Positions 21,006 to 29,600 of a DNA stretch of 64,000 nucleotides are shown in pieces. The DNA comes from Morchella semilibera. Lineage: Eukaryota > Ascomycota > Pezizomycetes > Pezizales > Morchellaceae. Numbering within the stretch: position 1 is the stretch's first letter; the number at the start of each line of letters is the position of its first letter. Where the stretch lies: assembly GCA_009192285.1 (NCBI GenBank), contig CM018605.1, positions 2,935,226 through 2,999,225 on the forward strand, in the 5' to 3' direction. The notes beneath the pieces were generated by a model. It searched no databases. It was not told the DNA's origin and saw only the letters and a program-made list of their open reading frames with translations. Made by a program: the position numbers and the translations under genes.

Positions 21006-21585
21006 TGTAAAGGGATATCCCGAAGAGTCTTGGGATATGGCTAGTGCTAAGCAATAGTTCTGTAGCGTTTAAACTTTGTAATTTGATAAACCGGATTCCG
21101 CTCGCTTGAGTTCTTGAAGGATGATGATTCCAACAAGACGAGGGCAATCAGGCTTCTATTTATACATGAGTGGCTCAAGGCCTAGACGAGTCTTCTATCT
21201 AAGATCACGCCATAATTCCTTCCATAACATTCTATCTTCGCAACCCTGCCCGATTCCATACATCGGCGGTGCTTCCTAAAACCACCCATACTATCCGCGA
21301 CCGTGTAACTTGCCAAGAGCCAAGGCGTCAATACAATAGGACGTTAGAGGTGCTAAGCACCCTACCCCGCTTCTATGCTTTTTCAGGGAGAGTCTCCCAC
21401 ATGCGATAGAACGTGTAAGCCAACAAGCCCATGCTATTGCGACGCACCCCTCATGGATGGCGCAACCCCATTATATTTAGCCAAGACCCTTGTTGGTTAC
21501 CCGACCGACTCTCTTCACAACTCATCACTCTAAACCCACGCCCATTATAACACCCTTAACACAACACCCCGGATATCCTATAACA
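21006..21585 (-). repeat. 5' LTR (580 bp)
   Basis: Matches the other LTR over 580 bp with no difference that I could find. The inner boundary is at 21006 (TGTAAAGGG on the + strand). The outer boundary is at 21585, followed by the target duplication CGTTA. Confidence 0.97.
21156..21164 (-). promoter_or_regulatory. LTR TATA box
   Basis: TATAAATAG in the sense direction, about 150 nt from the LTR inner end, suits transcription of the whole element. The same word is conserved in the diverged solo LTR at 53 kb, which supports a functional role. Confidence 0.65.
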
Positions 21586-21590
21586 CGTTA
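21586..21590. repeat. Target-site duplication, right (CGTTA)
   Basis: Identical to 13772-13776 and directly adjacent to the outer end of the 5' LTR. Confidence 0.95.
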
Positions 21591-21777
21591 AGCCATCGGT
21601 AAAGGTAGCTTTTCCATCGGCTGTTTCAAACAACGCTGATAGATATTTCATATTAAATTGGCTGTGCGAAATCACTGAGTCATTGGTTCAAGAATCTTTC
21701 TCATCGGTTGTGCATTGCATTATACCGTTGACTGTTTTGATTGGCTGTGGATTTCCACTCTGTCAATTGACACGAAA
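21591..21777. repeat. TTGGCTGTGG repeat flank
   Basis: Imperfect copies of CATTGGCTGTGGATTTCCACTC-like words (ATCGGCTGT, TTGGCTGTGCGA, ATCGGTTGTG, TTGGCTGTGG) are spaced about 40-60 bp apart. They continue the repeat that was split by the retrotransposon at 13776. Confidence 0.6.
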
Positions 21778-22652
21778 CCACTCATTGGCTGTGGATTTCC
21801 ACTCTGTCAATGAACATGAAACTACTCATTGGCTGTGAGCGATCACAATGTTAGTGAACAGTGGTGTATCATCTCGCATCTGTTTGGCTGTGGGGTCCCA
21901 CTCTGCCGGCAATTGTGTGTAGATGCCTATGATTGGCTGGGGGAAACCTCTATACCAATCGTTCAAGTGATTGTCTGTGGGGAACCACTAAGTCAATCGC
22001 TATTGGGATTTTATATGTTACAATCGATCAACTTGAAGGTATATCTTCTTTTCACTATACTCTGCTGACTATCAGAGGACTCGGAACTTTGTGCTTGTGG
22101 TGGGGATGGGGAAAGGAAGTTTAGATCTTCATGTACTTATATCCCCACTGCGCTCCATCTGACTTCCGCTGACCGTTTGAAATTGATAGCTCAACTTCAA
22201 ATATGTTTAAGTTGGGACTCAGTAACGATGAAGAGGGATTTGGAGCCTTCAAGTATTTAGATCTTACACTCTACCGCCTCATTTACCTAAGGTCAACTTG
22301 GTTGATTATTTAAAATGGGCAGCTCAACCTCTGGCAATACCGAAGGTATTTAATATGGAGCCAAAGGGTGCCGGTGGAAAAGGGGGTTGTAGCCCTTAGG
22401 TATATCTCGCCATACCCTATTTAGGTTCTGCTAACCGATTCAAATTGATAGTTCAATGTCTAAGATCTTTCAAGCTGGACTGGATAGGGGGTGTGGACGG
22501 GGGGGGTTTGGAGTTTGAGGTATTTATCCTCGCTACATTATACTACTACCCTCTACCTAAGCTCCACTAACTGTTTGAAACCGATAAATCAGCTCCCAAC
22601 AGTGTCGAAAATCTTTCAGCTGAGACTGGATAGAGGGTATTGACAAGGGGGG
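21778..22652 (+). repeat. Duplicated segment, copy B (partner 8870-9743)
   Basis: The counterpart of the 8.9-9.7 kb segment in the same orientation, offset by about 12.9 kb. Here the sequence carries on as satellite beyond 22652, so this copy is probably the source. Confidence 0.85.
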
Positions 22653-23200
22653 TTCGAGATCATTAGGTATTTATCTCCGGCTACACCTCAGCTGAGTTCC
22701 AATGACCTCCGCTTACCTGCCGGTCCAAAAACAGACTGATCACCTTCCAACAATGCCAAAGATATCTAAAGTCAGATAGTACAATGGTTGCGGAGAAGGT
22801 TGTTTCGAGTCTTTAGGTATCTATATTTTGCTACCCACTACCTGAACTCCGCTGAACTGACCTTGTGAAATTGATAGCTCAACTCCCAACTGTTCCGAAG
22901 GTACCTAAGATGGGGCTATGTAACTGATGCTGAAAAAGGGGGGTTCAGAGCCTCAGAAAATTATACAATATACCAAAGATTGGACCAAGCAGTAGTTGTG
23001 AGGAAAGGAAAGTTTGCAGTATTTCTTCTATATATATAAGCCCCGCTGACCACCTGAAACCCGCTAGTTCTACATAGTTGAATTATAGGGTGGGAATAAC
23101 TTGGAGGAGTAGGGGAAAGGGAAGTTCGGAACGATGAGGTACTTATATCTTTCTTCGCTTTCTAAGCTTTGCTGACACTTCGAAGTTGATATTTAGCTAA
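22160..23200 (+). repeat. Satellite of about seven degenerate 135-bp units
   Basis: Units begin around GCTGACCGTTTGAAATTGAT (about 22163), 22290, 22433, 22569, 22701, 22853 and 22960. The shared order is: TTGAAATTGATAGCTCAAC, a CCGAAGGTA word, GGGACTGGATAG, a run of purines (GGGGGGTTT), AGGTATTTATAT, then a CTACACTCTACCTAAGCTCC end. Units are roughly 60-75% alike by eye. There is no coding content. Confidence 0.7.
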
Positions 23201-23651
23201 TTTGTGAATTAAACCTGTTGGCGTGCCTGGGAATTATTTATTTCAGTGGATGTTTTATCTCTATTTCGTCACGCATCAAGAAAATCTTAAAACGGTGCAG
23301 GTTGTTGAATGTAATAAGTCGGTTCTAGTTATACTTTGTAACAATAAAACTTTAAAGAGCCGCTTGCCTATATTCCAATTTGTGGGGCTGCTTTTTCTCT
23401 ATCCCGCTTGCGTGCTCATTAGTACATCCGTGACGGGTACAGCTGGTCCACCCCCACCAACATAATGGCTCTTCTCACCTCCCGCCTTTGGCAGATACGG
23501 TGTCTCTCGTGCTAATCATGACGGCGATCCATTGCATTCACTCTCACATCCCCCACTAGTCTCACCCATCAGCTGTCATCTCATCCAATCCCTCATCCCC
23601 AGCCTTATTATATTCCATACCGGTCCCTTGAAAGGCATCGTCTACAATCTT
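23201..23651. other. Region upstream of the JmjC gene
   Basis: Open frames at 23223-23465 and before the ATG at 23652 lack features. No firm TATA box is visible. The first in-frame ATG of the downstream gene is at 23652. Confidence 0.4.
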
Positions 23652-25687
23652 ATGGCATCCTCTATTAAGTCATACAAAGCACCCAATCCGCCTTCTAGGT
23701 CCCAACTTAAAAAGCAGCTGTATCTCGAGCGCCGCGCAGCAAAGACACAGAAAGACAAAGAGGTACGAGCAGCTGGGTAATTTCATCTCCCTCTCTTTAA
23801 GCGGAATAGTACCATATCTGATAAATCAATAGGAGTAAAAGTTGTCGATGGGAGCCTTATGGCTGCAGAGAACTCATCTCTATCCCCCAGAAGGGCCAAC
23901 ATAACCACAATAACTGCCCCTTTAAATGCGTCGAGGAGGTTCATGAACTTTGGAAGCTACTCCGGAATTACCAAGAGCGTTACCCAGATTTTAAACCTGA
24001 CTTGTGGGGCGTTTTCGCTCCAAAAGCCTACATGTATAGGCCAATTCAGTACTACGATAAGCTAACAGCTATATCGAACAAGGACCAGCCGTTCCTCTTC
24101 GATATTAAGGATATCTGGCAGAAAACAGTTCCGACAGATGGGACTGTATATCTCGCGTGCATGAAAGCGGTCCCTTCTCAGCATTATGACCCCTTGACAA
24201 TTTTCAATCAGATCCACTACCCGAGGGATCACCGACCTGCTGACGTCCAATTTATCCTCGATGTCAAGCCCAAAGGCTTAGAGCAGTACCCTCTTTCAGT
24301 ACCGGTATGTCTGGAGACATTACATCGGGTTGGATATGTAGGATATAATATGACCCCTATTCATTCTTTTGTCGATCTACATGTCGGTAAGCTTCAGACC
24401 TTTCAATGTGTTTCTCAGGATTCCTGCTTGAACTCAGGCCTTTCAATTATGCTGATTCATACAATAGACAGAGGACAGGATACCGTATGTACAATGGTCG
24501 GCAAAACAGAGAAACTCTGGATCATGTGGCCTCCAACAAAGCAAAACGAGGAGGCTTATTATCGGCATGCATTTCCAGCAGAAGTTGAAATGAGGCCTCT
24601 CCTGGCCGCATCCACGGGAAGGCAAGCCAACATCGGAAGACAGCTCAACACCGCACACAAGGTTATTACAATTGCCCAAAATCTTACTGAAGGACGTATT
24701 GTCAAGACAACCAAGCATAATGCAATATATATCCCTGCAGGCTGGATTCATATGGTCCTCACACTTACCGGTGGCATCTTGGTAGGTTATACTTGGTCGG
24801 CACCGGAGAGAATAGGTATCCTCTTGGGTTGTCTAGAAAAAGAAATCACCTCAGGTAATACTGTTGAGGATTTGGCTCAGACAGTCAAACTAGCGGCAGA
24901 AGTACTTGAATTTGGCCTCCTCAAAGGAGACAGACAGACGATAACCTCCGCTCTCAAGCACTGGATCAACTTTATCCGAATTCTGGAAATAAACCTAGGA
25001 AAATGGAGCAGAGAGACCTTGGAGAGAGTTAAACAGACCATGAAAAATCTTTCAAAGCGGCAGAACCTCCCTGTAGAATGTCCTTGCATCACTCTCACCA
25101 CGACACACCAAGAAAAAAGGCCTAGATACGATATGGGAACCCATGTTTTAATACACGTGGTGTCGAGCGAGAGACCCGGCATTTCCACGGGCTATAGGGA
25201 ACTTGAACCAGTTATCCCTACTGCCACAGAAGGCGATTTCTCTGATATCGAGCAATCGACTAGTCCTTTACTTCCCCCAGAACCTCCGATCAAAAGGCCC
25301 ACAGTCACTAGAGTATATGCTTCCAAGGCTAAGACTCTCGCTTTGAAGAGCGCCGCCACCACCGCTGCTAAGGCCGCTACCAAGACCGCTGCTAAGACGG
25401 CAGTTAAGACGGCAGTTAAGACTACCACAGCTAAGCCCAGCAATAAGGCTACCAATAAGGTTAGAGGCGCCGGAGGTACCAGGCCTGCTACTAGGGCAGC
25501 TACCAGGCCGGCTACCAGGGCCGCTACCAGGGCCGCTACCGCTACTAGGACCGCTACCAGGGCTTACCCAAACAAGAGGAATTCTAGAGGCATTCGGTCC
25601 TCATCAGTTCTTTATGACTCTCAAAGTGATGACGAGGAGGAAGGGGAGGAGGAGGAGGAGGACGAGGAGGACGAAGAATATATATAA
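23652..25687 (+). CDS. JmjC-domain protein with histone-H1-like basic tail and acidic end
   Basis: A spliced gene: exon 1 23652-23776, exon 2 23833-24386, exon 3 24468-25687, about 632 residues. JmjC proteins are Fe(II)/2-oxoglutarate dioxygenases, often lysine demethylases. After splicing the core reads FVDLHVDRGQDTV (H-x-D, at about residue 225). It continues with GKTEKLWIMWPPT and YIPAGWIHMVLTLTGG, which carries the second iron ligand His (about 325) in the usual lPaGhiHaV setting. The N-terminus is basic and helical (LKKQLYLERRAAKTQK). The C-terminal 150 residues are Ala/Lys/Thr repeats (AAKTAVKTAVKT) passing to Ala/Thr/Arg repeats (TRPATRAATR) and an Asp/Glu run, like a linker-histone tail. 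The 3' splice site of intron 1 is ambiguous (23832 or 23868, both in frame). The gene converges on the helicase gene. Substrate is unknown. Confidence 0.75.
23777..23832 (+). other. JmjC gene intron 1 (predicted)
   Basis: Begins GTAATT, ends CAATAG, 56 nt, with a CTGAT branch-like word 10 nt before the end. Removal joins two open frames. The alternative acceptor TGCAG at 23868 also keeps the frame. Confidence 0.5.
24387..24467 (+). other. JmjC gene intron 2: in-frame, stop-free, 81 nt
   Basis: Begins GTAAGC and ends ACAATAG, with GCTGAT as branch word. The length is a multiple of three and there is no stop, so a naive open-frame call reads through it. Splicing joins CATGTCG to ACAGAGG and creates H-V-D, the JmjC iron ligand pair. 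Retention gives H-V-G and 27 extra residues. Confidence 0.8.
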
Positions 25688-26625
25688 TTAGCTTTTCCTT
25701 AGGCACTTATATAGCTAATGTGGTGCTAATCTCTGTGGCCGGCGCTCATATGTGATATAAGAAATGGCGTGGTGATACACACAACCTTAACGATAAGTAG
25801 TATACACCATCACTCTCTGTACAATTTTGTGTGACAAATCCATCTCTCTTGCACCGCCGACAGCCGTTCTTAATTAGCTAGACTCTCATTTTTGTATGGC
25901 GAGCCATAGATTGCCACAAGTCTTGAATACAGACGAAGACATAACAATTCAACTATACCATACATGCCACGACCACTACAAGCCCGTAATCGCTAACTTG
26001 AAAAAAGGTACATCTTCATGGGAACACAACTTCAACACCGCCCTACACCACAACCATCAGAAAAATAATCCGAATGAACGGCGGGTCACACAAGACGTTG
26101 AAATTTCCTGTTTTTTTTGAATAATACGCCCCTCTAATCTCCCTTGAAACCCTGAAAAGGCGACTTCAACGTCTTGTGTGACAGCCCGTTCATTTGAATT
26201 AATACGGTAAGTCAAGGGATTTCAATTCTGTGATCCTCTATAAGTGTATGGTCTAGGGCTTTGATATGGGTTTAAGAGTGGTACTTACAAGATCTAATTG
26301 TAGGCCATTTACTTTGTTGCGAGGCTGGTTTCCGGTTATTTTTGACACCCCATATGCATTATATTTCTTGAGTGGGGCCGAGGTTTTGTTTTCGTTTTTG
26401 CGAGCACACAGATAGTTTATGTCCTGGGCGTGTGAGACATTTGCAAAATCTCTCATGCATGAAAGTTATGTGATCTTCAACCTTTGCCGTGGAGTGTGTC
26501 CGGTAAGCTTTTTGCTGCATTATCAGTCTTGAAATTACTCGCAAATGTCTCACGAGCCTAGGATATACAAGCAAGTTTATATATTTTCTACGCGAATAAG
26601 CTACAAACATGAGAAACTAAATTTC
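25688..26625. other. Convergent intergenic region
   Basis: This 938-bp gap lies between the JmjC stop and the helicase stop. The main feature is the inverted repeat at 26067-26202, listed separately. Open frames at 25896-26120 and 26253-26610 have no features and partly overlap that repeat. Confidence 0.45.
26067..26202. repeat. Inverted repeat with about 36-bp arms between convergent genes
   Basis: The left arm (26067-26103) and the reverse complement of the right arm (26165-26202) share AATGAACGG and GTCACACAAGACGTTGAA with only a few mismatches. They flank a loop of about 60 nt. It may be a small foldback element or a 3'-end structure shared by the convergent transcripts. Confidence 0.75.
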
Positions 26626-29600
26626 CTAAAGCTCGATTGCGACTTCAAGGACCCTTATAAGATTAGTCGCCTTCTGACCATGGATCCAAGTCAGTTTGCC
26701 GATCCAATCCCTGTATTCATCAACATTCAAAGAATCCACCCCCATAAACTTTTTGATCTTGCTCCTCAACCGCTTAATGAACTGAGCCAAATAAACCACA
26801 AGCATAATAGTATGCGGCCCATATTTGCAGGTCGATTTATCACCCTTCTTCTTACCAATCCTGCAAAGATGTTGTGGTAGGAGACATCTGAAACAGCATG
26901 AATGGTCATCACATCTCACAATATTCCTCCAATCCCAGTAGGACTGATAGTCACTACTTATACCCCCATAGCTCAACGTGCTATAAACTCCAGAACATCC
27001 CTTGCTCAAGTGATCAAGCTGGGATCCCACCCTAGAACCCATCCAACAATAGCCACAAGCCCCCGAAAGCATTGGGAGAGCTTCTCCTATCTTTGCCCAG
27101 TAAGTAGTAGCCAGTGTTGTTCTCTCTAATTGCATCTCCTGTACCAGGTTCGCTGTTTTACTCTGGGTAGCCGTTGATAGATCTGTGCCCTCCGATCGGA
27201 GTTTTTTGGTTGAATGCTCCCCCGCCTTGAATGAATCGGCGTGTATCATAGGCCTTTTTCCGTTGACATTTCTTCCTGTAGGTAGGTCTTCCTCATCTTC
27301 ACTTTCACTAGAGCTCCCGTTGTCTGACCCTTCATCAGTAGTAATCAAATCCATGATTATTCTATTGGCTTGTCTTGGTGGTGAAGGGGACCTCTTTCTC
27401 GGAACTTTCTCCGCATGATTATTATTAACGGAGGGCTCCACAATTGGGTTCACTATCGGCGCAGCTCTCTTGTGTTGGAGCGGGGCTGTCGCTGGTTTCG
27501 CCCTATCACTCCCCAATTTACCTCTCCGTGGTTGTGCTCGGCTAGGATATTGTCTCTCCTTGAGGAAGGGGCTTGGCGGAGACTCATCGACCCCCTCATC
27601 ATCGATCCTGACTACACAATTATCGCAGAGCTCATCCGAACCTAACACACATCGCAGACCGGAACCATCAAAATATTCACCTAATTGTACTCTGCGGCAG
27701 CCCTGTGTTTTGCAGTAAGCCGCCATAGCATCCCTGTCACTCTGCATGCCATCATTCTTCTTGATGTCAATCTGTTCTGGAACGACAATAATGATTGACC
27801 GAGCTGGTTTCCCATCTCTTCCGGCACGACCACTACCTTGTGAAAACTCAACGAACCCATGTGGAACTTTGAAGTGTACTACCAGTCTGATATTAGGTAT
27901 GTCAATACCTGTTCCAGGTGCAGTCGTGGCCACTAGTATTTTGCTTTTTCCACTTGTGAAATCAGCGAGGGCAGTATCCTTCCCTACCATCTTCGCATGA
28001 TATACTGCACATCTAAATCTTTCGGCAATTCGCTCACCTTCCTGGTAGGTCCTAGTATAAACCAAGGCTTGGTCGTTTTCCGAGTCTCTGGAGAACGCAT
28101 TTATTGTCTCCTCGAGCTGCTGCTCCAGAAAGTCCTTCTTTGCTTTGATGACGGTGTAGGCTATATTTGGCCTGAGAGCTCTAGCCCGAATAATGGTGCT
28201 GTTCTGCACAAAGGCAGCCTTCAGCAGCTCGGGCTCCATCCAGCCGGGAAGTGTAGCAGTCAAGAATGCACACTGCACCCCGACAGCCGAGAACCAGTCG
28301 AGCTTTGCAAAGGCCTCCCGGAAACCGGCTATCGTGACGAGCATGTGTGCTTCGTCTACGACCACCCTATCTAAGCGGCCAACTTCCTTAATCCTCTTAA
28401 TATATTGCTTGAACCTGGGCGATACTGCAGTCTCTACAGTAACGACGAGTAGAGGACTATCTTGAGTCAGGTTCTTACTAGGTGTCCACAACTGGCAATC
28501 TATTTTCATATCACGGGCTCTTCTTACCAAGTCTTGAGAAAGAGCAATAAATGGTGATATTACCACAGTAACACCTGCATCAGGCTCGAGCGACGGCCCC
28601 TGGAAAAGAAGACTCTTACCGCCACCTGTCGGGAGCACGACTATAAGGGGTGTAACCAGTTCCAGGATTCCAGAGAGGGCTTTCCTCTGCTCTACCGACT
28701 TGAAGGTTGCCCCTTTTCCATACAATTCCGCCAGTATCCTGTTGCATCGGACTTCAGTCTCCGCCGGATTAAGTGACTCGCGTGGATGGCGATCTCTGTT
28801 GTTGGAGGGTGCGGGAGGGACCACTGTCTCTATGTTTGGTATAGGTATAATCTTCTGCTCCTTCGGATAAACTAGTTTATGCCAATCTTTGCTAATTAAA
28901 CCAAAGATATTCATCGCGCTCTCTGTAAGCTCATTGAGGGTGGAGGAATTAACAGCATAAATCCTATTTGCGACTGCAGTAGTATGGCCTGCTTGCAAGT
29001 CAATCCCTTCATCCTCGGTATCAGTATCATCCTCTTGAAATGTCTTTTTAAGGAATCTTCTGCTCATGGAAATTGCTAGGTGGCGATACGAATCAACTCC
29101 GAACTGACTATCGACACCAAAGGCAGCACAAGTAGCCTTCTTTAAAACCTCTGTCAGTCTGCCACTCTCCCATGGTTCTTGGCCGTCATCGGAGAACAGG
29201 AAGTTTCTCGCTGAGTATGATTTTTTCACTTCGTCACCCTTCTTTAAAGTGTCTACTTTCTTCAAGTATTCCATTAGAGGCTTTACCCTTTCTATATACA
29301 GGATATATATCGCTGCTATATCAGAAGGTAAGAATCGTGGGATGAACTTTGAATGACCAGACTTGGTGAGACCCTTGTGCCAACTGGTCACCCACATGAG
29401 CATGCCGTCAACAACAAAGACGTTCCTATTGCCAAGGACACTGTTCCGGAACCTAGCCTTAATTATTTCTGAAGCTCTTGCAGGCTGCCCTCCTACGAGG
29501 TGGAACAGCAACAGGAGTGTTTCTAGTAGGGCCTCCTCGTCGTGGATAAATTGCTGGATGCCGTTTTCCATGTAGATGAGTTCACCATTGACGGAGTGCA

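Larger units (their letters stand above)
13777..21585 (-). mobile_element. Complete Ty3/gypsy LTR retrotransposon
   Basis: A 7,809-bp element transcribed from the minus strand. Order in the sense direction: 5' LTR (21006-21585), leader of about 460 nt, gag (20546-18402), a 416-nt spacer, pol (17985-14452; protease, reverse transcriptase, RNase H, integrase), polypurine tract (14357-14372), 3' LTR (13777-14356). The domain order with integrase last defines Ty3/gypsy. The LTRs look identical over 580 bp, begin TG and end CA, and the 5-bp duplication is perfect, so insertion was recent. Pol is intact, while Gag is interrupted by two frameshifts. No chromodomain is visible after the integrase. 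No standard tRNA primer site starting TGG is evident next to the 5' LTR. Confidence 0.97.

Noticed and set aside
24387-24418. 32-nt intron ending at the first CAG in the JmjC gene
   Set aside because: Too short for a fungal intron and would not restore H-x-D. The acceptor at 24467 does.
24002-25687. JmjC gene starting at 24002
   Set aside because: The first codon there is TTG and the frame is open far upstream with protein-like sequence. A spliced start at 23652 fits better.
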